Shown in pieces: positions 1 through 9,070 of a DNA stretch of 64,000 nt. Both the position numbers and the translations under genes were made by a program. A model generated the notes under the pieces. The model saw only the letters and a program-made list of their open reading frames with translations, searched no databases and was not told where the DNA came from. How positions within the stretch are numbered: position 1 is the first letter of the stretch; the number at the start of each line of letters is the position of its first letter. Source of the stretch: Kineosporia sp. NBRC 101731 (GTDB taxonomy: Bacteria; Actinomycetota; Actinomycetes; Actinomycetales; Kineosporiaceae); contig NZ_BSTC01000011.1 of the NCBI RefSeq assembly GCF_030269305.1, forward strand, positions 1-64,000. Direction: 5' to 3'.

Positions 1-573
1 CAAGCCCATGATCAAAGGAAGATCACGTACCAGCCCGACCGCGACACCGACCTCCACCGCCGCCGTCAGCGGATGCAGATTCAACTCCGGAGCAAGCCGG
101 GCCGAGAGCAACTGCTCAGCAGAGATCTTCGACCTCCGAACCTTCGTACCGTCCTCATCTTCGCCATGCTCCGGACGGCCCGTGTCATCCTCGTGGTCTC
201 GATGCGCGCCGGTGCCGGTCGCCGGATCGTGCAGGGGATCGCTCGCGGCAGCTCGCGCGGTGCGGTCACCTGCACGCCGCGCGTGAGATCGCCCGCTACG
301 TCGGGCCGGCTCGATCAGCGCCACCGCCTCGGCCACGGTCCGCATCTGCGCAGCCTGCGTTCGCCGGACCATCAGCTCCTGCGCCAGGATTCGCCCCACG
401 AACCGATAACCCGGTGGGCGAGCGCCTTCTGGCATCTCATCGGTCATGTGCCCGGAGCCACCCCCGGCAGGAGAATCGTCGATCGCCTGCAGTTCTTCCA
501 GCAACCAGTCGGCCACGTCGAGAAACTGGATCGGTAGTTCGCCTGTCAGGCGACCGTCACTGAGTCTTCCCAC
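1..573 (-). CDS. DUF222/13E12-type protein, N-terminal part (cut by window edge)
   Basis: This reading frame stays open from position 573 to the first base and continues outside the window, so only about 190 N-terminal residues are visible. The visible part has a helical segment (RRTQAAQMRTVAEAVALIE), an acidic low-complexity linker and then KISAEQLLSARLAPELNLHP, which resembles the start of the DUF222 domain of actinobacterial 13E12-repeat HNH endonucleases. The HNH motif would lie downstream and cannot be checked. I chose GTG at 573; GTG at 582 is an equally possible start. DUF222/HNH genes occur in many near-identical copies in actinobacteria, but one partial copy does not show a mobile element. 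The family call is by resemblance and moderate at best. Confidence 0.5.
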   Translation of the reverse strand, partial: MGRLSDGRLTGELPIQFLDVADWLLEELQAIDDSPAGGGSGHMTDEMPEGARPPGYRFVGRILAQELMVRRTQAAQMRTVAEAVALIEPARRSGRSHARRAGDRTARAAASDPLHDPATGTGAHRDHEDDTGRPEHGEDEDGTKVRRSKISAEQLLSARLAPELNLHPLTAAVEVGVAVGLVRDLPLIMGL

Positions 574-713
574 CCCGTACACCCCCCGATGGCAACGTAT
601 TTCACGACCCCCATCGCGACAAACCCATACTAAACGTCGCCACCGACAGAATGAGAAACAGTGGTCTGGCGCTCCCTGCGCAGGAGACTCCCCGGTCCGG
701 GTGCTGTTCGTCT

Positions 714-1292
714 TCACCCCGTCCGGGGCCGGGGATTTCTTCGTCGAGGCCGGGGAACCAGGAGCGCCGGGCCGGCCCATACCGGTCGCGACGACGGAAC
801 AGACGGCCCGCGCCGTCGACATCGTCCGGCGTCATCATCTGGTCGCTGCCGCGCCGCCGGGAGGGAACGCCGGCGGCGCAGCAGGGGGCCGGTGAGGGCC
901 AGCACGGCCAGTTCCGTCACCAGAGGAACAAGTACGGCGATTCCCTCGCTGTGCTCGTGTCCCTGAACCGGGGCCGCTTCCTGAACCGGGGCCGCTTCCT
1001 GAACCGGGATCACCACGACCTGATGGTGCCCCGTGGCGGTCGCGCCGAAGGGGGCCACGGTGGCGAACAGGTAACCCAGGTGCAGCACGATCATGGCGGC
1101 GGCCATAGCCGCCGTCATGATCAGACTGCGCGCCGATCCCGAACGGGCCAGGTGGGCGGCGCATCCCAGGCAGGTCAGGGACATGACCCCGAACAGTGCC
1201 GTGTGCGACGACCAGCCGGGGTGCTGCAGCAGCACGGCCAGGTGCGTCGCCGCACCGGCCGCCCCGAGCGCCGCGACCGTCCGGGCACCCAT
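714..1292 (-). CDS. Small polytopic membrane protein, unknown function
   Basis: A 192-residue protein with about three to four hydrophobic segments (near residues 8-25, 33-50, 58-82 and 116-138), followed by an Arg/Pro-rich cytoplasmic-looking tail. A short direct repeat, PVQEAAPVQEAAPVQ, precedes a His/Glu stretch (GHEHSEG) and comes from a repeated 15-bp DNA unit near 970-1010. Its ATG overlaps the stop of the upstream permease gene (TGATG), so translation is probably coupled and it is the third gene of the amine oxidase-permease operon. I do not recognise a family. The coupling is the main evidence that it is real and that it may work with amine uptake or oxidation. Confidence 0.6.
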   Translation of the reverse strand: MGARTVAALGAAGAATHLAVLLQHPGWSSHTALFGVMSLTCLGCAAHLARSGSARSLIMTAAMAAAMIVLHLGYLFATVAPFGATATGHHQVVVIPVQEAAPVQEAAPVQGHEHSEGIAVLVPLVTELAVLALTGPLLRRRRSLPAARQRPDDDAGRCRRRGPSVPSSRPVWAGPALLVPRPRRRNPRPRTG

Positions 1293-2725
1293 CAGCTGTC
1301 CTGCACCACCGGCAGAGCACCGGCCCCGGGCCGGACCGCGGCCAGCACCGGCCCGGCCACCAGCGACAACACCAGCACCGCGTCGATCCCCAGGGCGAGG
1401 GTCTGGGATCCGCCCACGAGCAGCGGCAGGTTCTGCACGGTGATCGCCAGGCAGGCCGCGAGCCCGACCAGGCCCAGGCCCGGCGCGATCCGGGTGTGCC
1501 AGAGGCGGGTGTCGGCCCGCGAACGGTGGAACCAGACCAGCACGGCCACGCTGGTCACCAGCATGAGCAGCAGGATGCCCGCCGTGGCGGCACCCGACAG
1601 CCAGGCGAAGACCTCGGCTACCGGATCCAGCCCGGCGCCCGCACAGACCACGAGGAGCGCCGTGGCGGTGGCGGTCTGGGCGAACGAACCGTTGTGCGGG
1701 GAGTGGTGCCGGGTGTGGCTGCGGCCCAGCGCCGACGGCAGCACGGCGGCGTTGCCCAGCGCGAAGAGGTAGCGCGAGAGCACGTTGTGGAACGAGAGCA
1801 CGCAGGCGAACAGACTGGAGACGAGCAGCACCTGTACGACGTGACCCGCGGCGGGACCGAGGTACTGCTCGGTGGTGGTGGCCACCATCGTCCCCGGGTC
1901 GGAGGTCGCCTCGGCCACGGCCGCGGTGTCGCCCCAGCCGCTGATGACGGCCCACGCCGACACCGAGTAGAAGATCCCGATCAGGGCCAGCGCGGCGTAG
2001 GTGGCCCGGGGGACGGTGCGGTCGGGATCGCGGGCCTCGTCCCGGAACACGGCGGTCGCCTCGAACCCGATGAAGCCCGCGATGGCCATCATCAGGCCGA
2101 TGCCCGGGGCGCCCGAGGTGATCGTGTCGAGGTGGAACACGCCGGTGGACAGCCCTTCCGCGTCACTGCCGCCGCGCACGACCACCGACGCGTCGAGCAG
2201 CAGCACGATGGCGATCTCGGCCACGAGCAACACCCCGAGCACCTTGCCGGAGAGATCGATGTGACGGTAACCGAGCAGGCCGGTGACGGCGATCGCCACG
2301 AGCGACCAGAGCCACCAGGGCAGCGACGGCGCCCCGTAGGTGACCAGCAGCTCGTTCAGCGCGAAGCCCAGGTAGCCGTAGACCGCGCCCTGTACCGCCG
2401 TGTACGTGATCAGGGCCAGGAAGGCCGCCCCGAGACCGGGCCCTCGTCCCAACCCTTGCTCGACGTAGCTGTAGAAGGCCCCGGCGCTGGGCACGTGCCG
2501 CGTCATCGCGACGAACCCGACGGCGAAGAGCATGAGGATCACGGCCGCGACCACGTACATCGCCGGGTAGCCGGCGCCGTTGCCGAGGCTCATCCCCAGC
2601 GGCACGCTGCCCGCGACGACGGTGAGGGGCGCCGCGGCGGCCACCACCATGAAGACGATGGCACCCGGCCCCAGCGTGCCCTGCAAGCGGTTCTCGGTGT
2701 GGTTGCGGGCGGCGGTCTCAGTCAT
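1292..2725 (-). CDS. APC-superfamily amino acid/amine permease
   Basis: A 477-residue integral membrane protein with roughly twelve hydrophobic helices. The first helices ([20 protein letters not shown], then [16 protein letters not shown]) are typical of the APC family, where the Gly-rich break in helix 1 binds the substrate amino group. It should import an amine or amino acid by proton symport. The ATG at 2725 overlaps the last codons of the copper amine oxidase gene by 8 bp, and the stop overlaps the next start, so the three genes form one translationally coupled operon. The context suggests a primary amine such as tyramine or phenylethylamine as substrate; that is inference from the neighbour. 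Confidence 0.88.
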   Translation of the reverse strand: MTETAARNHTENRLQGTLGPGAIVFMVVAAAAPLTVVAGSVPLGMSLGNGAGYPAMYVVAAVILMLFAVGFVAMTRHVPSAGAFYSYVEQGLGRGPGLGAAFLALITYTAVQGAVYGYLGFALNELLVTYGAPSLPWWLWSLVAIAVTGLLGYRHIDLSGKVLGVLLVAEIAIVLLLDASVVVRGGSDAEGLSTGVFHLDTITSGAPGIGLMMAIAGFIGFEATAVFRDEARDPDRTVPRATYAALALIGIFYSVSAWAVISGWGDTAAVAEATSDPGTMVATTTEQYLGPAAGHVVQVLLVSSLFACVLSFHNVLSRYLFALGNAAVLPSALGRSHTRHHSPHNGSFAQTATATALLVVCAGAGLDPVAEVFAWLSGAATAGILLLMLVTSVAVLVWFHRSRADTRLWHTRIAPGLGLVGLAACLAITVQNLPLLVGGSQTLALGIDAVLVLSLVAGPVLAAVRPGAGALPVVQDS

Positions 2726-4682
2726 GGCACGAACCTCCGGTGCTTGAGGACGAGGTGGCACAGTGCGCGCTCGTGGACGCGGGCACATCGAGAGTCGGGT
2801 TGCGCCCGAAGAAGCCCACCGGCTTGAGGGTGAATCCGGTGTAGTCGACGGGCATGATCGGCCAGTCCTCCGGCCGCGGGGTGTGGGTCAGGCCGAAGGT
2901 GTGCCAGAGCACCAGGTCCTGGCCGTCCAGGTCGCGGTCGCCCGCCACGTAGGCGGGAAGGCCCGCGTCCCCGGGGTGCTGATTGACGAAATCGCCCGCC
3001 GGGTAACGCTGTGACCGGTCGTACTGCGTCACCCAGAGGTGGTTGGTGGCGAAGGCGGCGCGGTGGGCCACGGAGGATTCCGGGTCGGCCAGCAGGGTGG
3101 GCAGGCCCTCGGGGATCAGGGCGTAGGCGACGGGCCGGCCCAGTCGGTTGAGCTGGTCCGGGTTGCTGATGTGCCACACCCGGTTCTTCGCCGGGTCGGC
3201 GTCGCGGCGCGCTGCGGCCTCGCTCGCGAGCACACTGGACTGCGTGCGGAAGGCGTTGCCGCGCGGGTTGTCCGGTCCCATCGGCACGCGGACCACGTCG
3301 ATCTCCTCGATCCGGTTGTTCACGCCGTCGACCGCCATGTCGAGGCGGGCGCTGAACAGGTGCTGGTGGAACGGCGCGCCGAGGCCGGGCGCGATCTCGG
3401 TGGCATAGGGGTAGTCGCCGCCCGGGTGGGCGCTGGTGAACACGACACCCGTGGCCTTGGCCTCGAACTCGATGGTGCCGTCGAGGCAGAGGTACCAGTA
3501 GAAACCGTAGTCGTAGTTACCGATCGTGGTGAAGAAGCTGACCACCAGACGGCGCTGGCGGCGGGTGTGGTGCGAGCCGGACCACAGGTCGGAGTGCTTC
3601 CAGAGAATGCCGAAGTCTTCCTCGTGAATGCAGACGGCGTTGGGAAGGCGCTTGGCCCGGCCCTTCTCGTCAGCGATGACCGCGTCCAGGTAGGTGATCT
3701 CACCCAGGCAGTCGCAGCCCAGCTCGAGGGCGTTCGCGTACCGCCCGACCAGGTACTCGCCGGTGTCGAAGTAGTTCTGCCAGGAACGTACCGGCGCCGG
3801 GTCGGCATAGGGCACGACCATCTCGGCGATAGAGGCGCGGTGGATGACCGGTCGCACCCCCTCGCCCTCGTCGAAACCGATCTGGTGCAGGACGAGTCCC
3901 TCACGGGCGTCGAAACCTACTCGTAGTGACCATTTCTCCCACGTCAGCAGGTTGTCCTCGTCGACGCTGAGGCTGGACCCCTGAGGTTGCGTGATCAGCA
4001 GCGGCTTCTGGGTGATGCGCGGCGGACCGCTGACCGCGGGGTCGTCGAAGTTGCCGGACTCGGCCGGTACCGGCACGATTCCGTAGTCGATGACCTGGTC
4101 GACCACGCGGTTCACGGTGTCGACGTAGGCCACCAGGTTGTCGATCGGGTGGGCCCAGGCCGAGTCGGCCGGGTGTTCCTGGTAGAACGCGAGCCCGCGC
4201 AGCACCCGGCGGCCCGACTCCTGGGGGTACTCGTCGGCGTAGACCCCGGCCGACAGCGGTGCCACGCGGACTTTTTCGATGTCCAGTCCGCGGACCGCGA
4301 CGGCTGCCAGCCAGCGTTCGTCCTGGGTCAGCAACTGCTCGACGAGCTCGAACTCCTCGTCCAGCACCGGCAGCTGACCGGTGGCGGCGACGTCCAATAC
4401 GGTGTCGGAAACCACTGTGCCGCAGCTAATGTCGATCACGACGTCACGGGATACCTGGCTGTTCAGGTCGAGCAGCAGGGCCCGGAACCGGCGCGCGGAC
4501 GGGGTGCCGGGGGTCCAGGCGAGAACGTCGGCCTTGTCCGGTTCTTCGAGGCCGATGTAGACGAAGCGGGTGCTGTCGGTGAGCAGTCCGGCCGTGTCGG
4601 CCAGGGCGCGCACGGCGTCGATCTCGGTCTCGGTCACCGGGCTCAGTGGATGCCGGTCATGAGGTGAAGTTGTCTGAATCAC
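2718..4682 (-). CDS. Copper-containing primary amine oxidase (TPQ-dependent)
   Basis: A 654-residue enzyme that oxidises primary amines to aldehyde, ammonia and hydrogen peroxide using copper and topaquinone. The cofactor motif is GNYDYGF, with Tyr390 (numbered from the GTG at 4682) the residue converted to topaquinone. The catalytic-base motif YFDTGEY (Asp306) and the copper ligand pair HQH are present, and the length fits bacterial enzymes such as Arthrobacter phenylethylamine oxidase. The GTG at 4682 is chosen because GAAGGA lies about 8 nt upstream and upstream codons are low-complexity. First gene of an operon with a permease and a membrane protein, divergent from a TetR gene. The exact substrate cannot be read from sequence. 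Confidence 0.92.
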   Translation of the reverse strand: MIQTTSPHDRHPLSPVTETEIDAVRALADTAGLLTDSTRFVYIGLEEPDKADVLAWTPGTPSARRFRALLLDLNSQVSRDVVIDISCGTVVSDTVLDVAATGQLPVLDEEFELVEQLLTQDERWLAAVAVRGLDIEKVRVAPLSAGVYADEYPQESGRRVLRGLAFYQEHPADSAWAHPIDNLVAYVDTVNRVVDQVIDYGIVPVPAESGNFDDPAVSGPPRITQKPLLITQPQGSSLSVDEDNLLTWEKWSLRVGFDAREGLVLHQIGFDEGEGVRPVIHRASIAEMVVPYADPAPVRSWQNYFDTGEYLVGRYANALELGCDCLGEITYLDAVIADEKGRAKRLPNAVCIHEEDFGILWKHSDLWSGSHHTRRQRRLVVSFFTTIGNYDYGFYWYLCLDGTIEFEAKATGVVFTSAHPGGDYPYATEIAPGLGAPFHQHLFSARLDMAVDGVNNRIEEIDVVRVPMGPDNPRGNAFRTQSSVLASEAAARRDADPAKNRVWHISNPDQLNRLGRPVAYALIPEGLPTLLADPESSVAHRAAFATNHLWVTQYDRSQRYPAGDFVNQHPGDAGLPAYVAGDRDLDGQDLVLWHTFGLTHTPRPEDWPIMPVDYTGFTLKPVGFFGRNPTLDVPASTSAHCATSSSSTGGSCHD

Positions 4683-4792
4683 AGCAGTTTTCCTTCGGGA
4701 GCGGGCTCCGGCCCGGACGGGAGCGCACAAGGGGCACGGAGGAGGCGCAGGAGTGCGAGGTGGCGGTGGCGACCCGACGGCCTCGGCGGCTG

Positions 4793-4856
4793 CGACATCA
4801 AGGTAAATCAACAGATGTACAAAATAAGATGTCGGCTCGTTACATCGAGGTAAACC
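4793..4856. promoter_or_regulatory. Cluster of four ACATC/GATGT boxes between amine oxidase and tetR
   Basis: This AT-richer stretch of the divergent intergenic region holds ACATC at 4795-4799 and 4842-4846 and its complement GATGT at 4814-4818 and 4828-4832. The outer two boxes are part of a longer direct repeat, ACATCRAGGTAAAYC (4795-4809 and 4842-4856). Position and symmetry fit the operator of the adjacent TetR regulator. Binding is inferred. Confidence 0.5.
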
Positions 4857-4946
4857 CGGGACTGGTGGCCGGGAGGGGACGGGCCAGAGGTCCCGTTCTG
4901 TCCCCTACTAGGCTGTGGGGACGCGCGTACCAGGGAGGCCGGCGAG

Positions 4947-5537
4947 GTGCCGAAGATCGTTGATCACGACGAACGGCGGCGGGAGATCGTCGAGACGGTG
5001 TGGCGGTTGGTCGCCGACGAGGGCATCCAGGCGGTGACCACGCGGCGCATCGCCGAGGTGTCCGGCACGTCCAACGGGGCCCTGCGCTACTACTTCCCTA
5101 GCAAGGAAGCCGCGCTGACCGCGGCCTTCGAGCACATCGTGGCCGCGACCAACCGGCGGGCCGACGCCGCCGATCCGCGCCGGCACGGGCAGGACGGCCT
5201 GCGCACGCTCTGCCGGGAGATCATGCCGCTGGACGCCGAGCGTCGGGCCGAGGCCCGGCTGGCGATCAACTTCTGGCAGCAGGCCCTGAACTCACCGGAC
5301 AAGGCCGAGCTCTACGCCGGCATCACCGGCCGGTGGCGGGTGGAGATGGCCGAGCGTCTGGCCGAGGCCGAGCGCGACGGTGACGTCGCGCCCGGCGCCG
5401 TCAGCCCGGCCACCGTCGACGGGCTGCTCTCCCTGCTCATGGGGCAGCAGATCGAGGCGGTGCTGGCCCCGGCACGCAGCACGCCGGAACGGATGCTGGC
5501 CCAGCTCGACGACTTCCTCGCCCGGTTGCGGGGCTGA
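4947..5537 (+). CDS. TetR-family transcriptional regulator
   Basis: A 196-residue regulator. The N-terminal HTH is clear (IQAVTTRRIAEVSGTSNGAL followed by RYYFPSKEAAL, residues about 25-55), and the C-terminal helical domain resembles the BetI-like TetR_C group. GTG at 4947 is preceded by GGGAGG with about 9 nt spacing. It is transcribed divergently from the amine oxidase operon, with repeated ACATC boxes between them, so it probably represses that operon and itself in response to an amine or its aldehyde. The HTH is visible; target and ligand are inferred from position. Confidence 0.88.
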   Translation: MPKIVDHDERRREIVETVWRLVADEGIQAVTTRRIAEVSGTSNGALRYYFPSKEAALTAAFEHIVAATNRRADAADPRRHGQDGLRTLCREIMPLDAERRAEARLAINFWQQALNSPDKAELYAGITGRWRVEMAERLAEAERDGDVAPGAVSPATVDGLLSLLMGQQIEAVLAPARSTPERMLAQLDDFLARLRG

Positions 5538-5545
5538 GCAGGGTT

Positions 5546-6772
5546 TCAGGCCCGGCGGGTGTCCAGGAACTCGGCGATCCGGCCGATCGCGTCTTTCAGC
5601 ACGTCGGCGGAGGGCAGCGTGACGATGCGGAAGTGATCGGGCGCCGACCAGTTGAAGCCCCGGCCGTGCACGACCATGACCTTCTGCTCGCGCAGCAGGT
5701 CGAGCACGAAGGCCTCGTCGTTCTCGATCGGGAAGACCTTCGGGTCGAGGCGAGGGAAGCAGTACAGGGCGCCCTGCGGTTTCACGCAGCTGACCCCGTC
5801 GATCTGCTGGAGCATCTCGTAGGTGACGTCGCGCTGCTCACGCAGGCGGCCGCCGGGCAGCAGCAGGTCGTTGATGCTGCCGTGGCCCGCCTCCAGCCGG
5901 TTGCCCAGCGCCGTGGCGATGATGTGCTGCGAGGGCACGTTGGCGCACAGCCGCAGGTTGGCCATGATCTGCAGGCCCTCGAGGTAGTCCTTCGCCTGGT
6001 GCCGGGGGCCGGACACCACCATCCAGCCGGCCCGGAAGCCCGCCACCCGGTAGGCCTTCGAGAGGCCGTTGAAGGTCAGGCAGAACACGTCGGGAGCCAG
6101 TGAGGCGGTGGCCACGTGCTGCGCGTCGTCGTACAGGATCTGGTCGTAGATCTCGTCGCTGAGCAGCATCAGCCCACGCCGGCGGGCGATCTCGACCAAG
6201 CCCTCGAGCACCTCGCGCGGGTAGACGGCGCCGGTCGGGTTGTTCGGGTTGATGATGACCATGCCGACGGTGCGGTCGGTGATCTTCGCCTCGATGTCGG
6301 CCAGGTCGGGCATCCAGCCCGAGGCCTCGTCGCAGCGGTAATGCACGGCCTGGCCGCCGGCCAGCGTGGTGGTGGCGGTCCACAGCGGGTAGTCGGGGCT
6401 CGGCACGAGCAGCTCGTCGCCGTCGTTCAGCAGGGCCTGCAACGACATGCTGATCAGTTCGGAGACGCCGTTGCCGAGCCAGACGTCGTCGATGTCGATG
6501 TCCTCGACGCCCTTGGCCCGGTGATACTGCACGACCGCGCGCCGGGCCGGGACGATGCCCTTGGCGTCGCTGTAGCCGTGGGCCGCCGGCAGTTGCTGGA
6601 TCATGTCGCGCAGGATGTCTTGCGGCGCGTCGAATCCGAAGGGTGCCGGGTTGCCGATGTTCAGCCGCAGGATCTGGTGGCCCTCGGCCTCCAGCCTCAT
6701 GGCCTCGTCGAGCACCGGCCCACGGACGTCGTAGGCGACATGATTCAGCTTCCGCGACTGCCTGATCTCCAC
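5546..6772 (-). CDS. alaA: Alanine aminotransferase AlaA (class I/II)
   Basis: A 408-residue PLP enzyme that interconverts pyruvate plus glutamate with alanine plus 2-oxoglutarate. It matches the E. coli AlaA (YfbQ) pattern almost along its whole length: NIGNPAPFGFDAP, GNGVSELISM, INPNNPTGAVYP, SDEIYDQILYDD and the PLP-lysine segment FNGLSKAYRVAGF. The likely start is GTG at 6772, giving MEIRQSRKLNHVAYD like the E. coli N-terminus. A TACTCT -10-like hexamer ends 7 nt upstream, so the mRNA may be leaderless. A GTG at 6796 would add eight residues. It converges with tetR (8 bp apart). Confidence 0.95.
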   Translation of the reverse strand: MEIRQSRKLNHVAYDVRGPVLDEAMRLEAEGHQILRLNIGNPAPFGFDAPQDILRDMIQQLPAAHGYSDAKGIVPARRAVVQYHRAKGVEDIDIDDVWLGNGVSELISMSLQALLNDGDELLVPSPDYPLWTATTTLAGGQAVHYRCDEASGWMPDLADIEAKITDRTVGMVIINPNNPTGAVYPREVLEGLVEIARRRGLMLLSDEIYDQILYDDAQHVATASLAPDVFCLTFNGLSKAYRVAGFRAGWMVVSGPRHQAKDYLEGLQIMANLRLCANVPSQHIIATALGNRLEAGHGSINDLLLPGGRLREQRDVTYEMLQQIDGVSCVKPQGALYCFPRLDPKVFPIENDEAFVLDLLREQKVMVVHGRGFNWSAPDHFRIVTLPSADVLKDAIGRIAEFLDTRRA

Positions 6773-6962
6773 GCCCGCCAGAGTAGACCGACCCACCGGG
6801 GCGCCGGGGCCGGGTGCCCGGTGTAGTTTCCGCCGGAGCGGCCCGTTCGTTTCAATTCGGTCCTCACTTCATTAATCGTGTCGTGCCTGCCGGAGTCGCC
6901 TGATAACTTCTGGTCAAGGAATTTGAGATATCAAGTTTCCGTCCTTGGGGGAGGGAATCGAT

Positions 6963-8690
6963 ATGGCGATCTCGTCGTCGGTGCCGGTTATTCAAGACCG
7001 GGGGAAATCACCTGACAATGACCCGGACTGGGCCAGTAGCGAGGCCACGCGATATCTCTGCGTAGGCGTCTACCTGGACCGCGACTTCCGCCGTCAGGTG
7101 CTGCACGAGGTGCTCGAGGCCGGGCACCGGGCGGTCGCGCCGTCGTACGGCATCGACATCGTTCCCGTTCTGCGGCATGCCATTCAGGCGCAACGGCGGG
7201 AGTTCCTGCGCAACCTGGCCTTCGTCGTCGTCCTGCTGGTGATGCTGTTCATCGACAGCACGGCGGTCATTGCCGGGCTGTTGCTGGCGCAGTCGCTGAG
7301 CCAGATCGTGCGGGCCTGGAAGGCCTTCGCCGCGGGGCGCATTCTCCGGGGGTTCATGCACGCGTTCGTTGCGATGCTGTTGAACTTCCTGACCCTGGTT
7401 TTCCTCAACGGCGACGCCCAGCTGGCCAATTCGACCGACGGTGTGCTCGGGTCCGGCCAGGGCACCGGAACCGAGGGCGCGCTCAAGGCCTCGGTATTCG
7501 TGTTTCTCGTGCTGTGGGGGCTGGCCTGGGCGGTGCGTCTGGTCGAGCTGCTGGTCAACCACCACACGATCCTGACCGAGCTGTCGCCGGGCCGCTTCGT
7601 GCCGCAGCTCGCGCCGCGCGAGCCCGAGCGTCACGCCGGCCGTGTCGCCTTCCTGGCCGACGCGCAGAAGGGCAATGTCACCTACTACTCGCGTTCGGTG
7701 GCCGACCGGCCGTTCGTCGGGTCGGGCTTCCTGGAGCAGCCGTGGCACCTGGCCATCCCCCTGCGACCGCGTTCCGAGGGCGGGCCGTCGGGAGACGAGC
7801 CGGCCGACACCCCCGCGCCTTCGCCCGGCGAGCTCTCCCCGCAGACCCTGTACCGCCGGATGCGCCTGGCCATGCTGTCGCTGGCCGACCCGAACACCCC
7901 GGCCGGGCGCCGCATCGTGGGTCTGTCCATGCAGCCCCGGCTGTTCGTGCCCGGCCTGCTGCGCCGCCAGGACGGATTGCTCGACGTGGCCCAGAGGTTG
8001 CCCCGGCACCATCTGAGCCGGGCCGAGCTGGACAGCTTCGAGCAGTACGACCGCAATCGCGCCACCGAGTACCTGACCATCCGGATCGGGGCCTGGGAGG
8101 GTGAACTCGAAGTCACGGTCTTCCTCTACTTCAGTGTCCGGGGCGAAACGCTCTACATGGAGTTCGTGGGCGCCCAGCTGCCCTCCATCCGCGAGCTCTA
8201 CCACAGCGCCGACAGCTACCAGCAGCTCGAACCGGCGGTGTACCTGCAGCTGGCCCGCAGCGCCCTGGGCGGCCTGCCGATGAAGCTGCTGCGCTCGCCG
8301 CTGGATTTCGTCCGCTCCACCCGCGACCGGGTGCGGGAGCAGCTGACCTACCGGGGCGAGATCCAGGAGATCGGCAACCGGCTGGCCTTCGACTACGGCG
8401 TGCGCACCAGCGTGCGGGAGCTCGGGGCCGAGAACACCTCGGAACAGTTCTTCCAGAGGCTCGACGGGCAGCGCTACATCTATCTGGTCGAGCGCCGCGT
8501 GCGGGACGCGGTGGCCGAGGTGCTCGAGGAGTTCGGTTACTCCAACGAGGAGTTCATCGAGCGCACCACCACGATCATCAACAACTCCACGCAGATCAGC
8601 GGCGGCACGTTCAACGCGTCGTCCCTGGCGGTGGGGGCGAACTCGGTGGCCGAGACCACGGCGCCGAACCGAGGGGGAGGAGCATCATGA
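6963..8690 (+). CDS. Polytopic membrane protein with large cytoplasmic domain, unknown function
   Basis: A 575-residue protein. After a soluble N-terminus of about 75 residues there are hydrophobic segments near residues 80-115 (two helices), 128-148 and 178-200, then a hydrophilic domain of roughly 370 residues containing a WHLAIPLRPR-like region and a well-ordered segment (YLTIRIGAWEGELEVTVFLY). It ends with INNSTQISGGTFNASSLAVG and a few more residues; this ending recurs at the N-terminus of the next protein. ATG at 6963 is chosen because GGGGGAGGGA lies 7 nt upstream. The stop overlaps the next ATG (ATGA). I do not recognise the family; the shared motif suggests that the first two products interact. 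Confidence 0.75.
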   Translation: MAISSSVPVIQDRGKSPDNDPDWASSEATRYLCVGVYLDRDFRRQVLHEVLEAGHRAVAPSYGIDIVPVLRHAIQAQRREFLRNLAFVVVLLVMLFIDSTAVIAGLLLAQSLSQIVRAWKAFAAGRILRGFMHAFVAMLLNFLTLVFLNGDAQLANSTDGVLGSGQGTGTEGALKASVFVFLVLWGLAWAVRLVELLVNHHTILTELSPGRFVPQLAPREPERHAGRVAFLADAQKGNVTYYSRSVADRPFVGSGFLEQPWHLAIPLRPRSEGGPSGDEPADTPAPSPGELSPQTLYRRMRLAMLSLADPNTPAGRRIVGLSMQPRLFVPGLLRRQDGLLDVAQRLPRHHLSRAELDSFEQYDRNRATEYLTIRIGAWEGELEVTVFLYFSVRGETLYMEFVGAQLPSIRELYHSADSYQQLEPAVYLQLARSALGGLPMKLLRSPLDFVRSTRDRVREQLTYRGEIQEIGNRLAFDYGVRTSVRELGAENTSEQFFQRLDGQRYIYLVERRVRDAVAEVLEEFGYSNEEFIERTTTIINNSTQISGGTFNASSLAVGANSVAETTAPNRGGGAS

Positions 8691-9070
8691 CATCGGACGA
8701 GCGGGTCACCATCAGTGGCGGTACGTTCACCACGCAGGGGGCCATGGCGGTCGGGGCGCACAGCCGCGCGACGGCGAACGTCACGGAATCCGGGCAGGAG
8801 TTGCCCGAGGTCCTGGCGGCCGACGAGATCCGTCTCCTACAGGGACATCTGGCCGACCTGCGAGGTCGGCTCGAGGCCCTCGACGACCAGGACACCGAGG
8901 CTGCGCAGCTGCAGATCGGCACCGTGGAACAGGCCCTGGCCGCCCCCGCGCCGAAGCGCCGCACCGTGCTGACGATCCTGACCGGGGCCGCGACCATGAC
9001 CGAACAGCTCACCGGCATCGGAGAGTTCGTGAAGCGACTGGTGAATCTGGTTTCCACGGGCGTTTTCTGA
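8687..9070 (+). CDS. Small soluble protein with N-terminal ISGGTF motif
   Basis: A 127-residue protein. Its N-terminus (VTISGGTFTTQGAMAVGAHS) repeats the C-terminal motif of the upstream membrane protein. The middle is a helical, probably coiled-coil stretch (EIRLLQGHLADLRGRLEALD), and the C-terminus is an amphipathic, partly hydrophobic helix (GIGEFVKRLVNLVSTGVF). The start overlaps the upstream stop as ATGA, and its stop overlaps the next ATG as TGATG, so all three genes are translationally coupled. Small actinobacterial proteins of the DUF5955 type look similar, but I cannot confirm membership. It may dock on the membrane protein through the shared motif. Confidence 0.7.
   Translation: MTSDERVTISGGTFTTQGAMAVGAHSRATANVTESGQELPEVLAADEIRLLQGHLADLRGRLEALDDQDTEAAQLQIGTVEQALAAPAPKRRTVLTILTGAATMTEQLTGIGEFVKRLVNLVSTGVF

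Noticed and set aside
1-573. Evidence of a mobile element from the DUF222/HNH-type gene
   Set aside because: DUF222 proteins are widespread chromosomal repeats in actinobacteria; no transposase, integrase, att site or terminal repeat is visible.
1196-2827. Long plus-strand frame opposite the permease gene
   Set aside because: It is antisense to a clear APC permease; long open frames on the wrong strand are expected in high-GC DNA. Its product is low-complexity Gly/Arg/His-rich with no motif.
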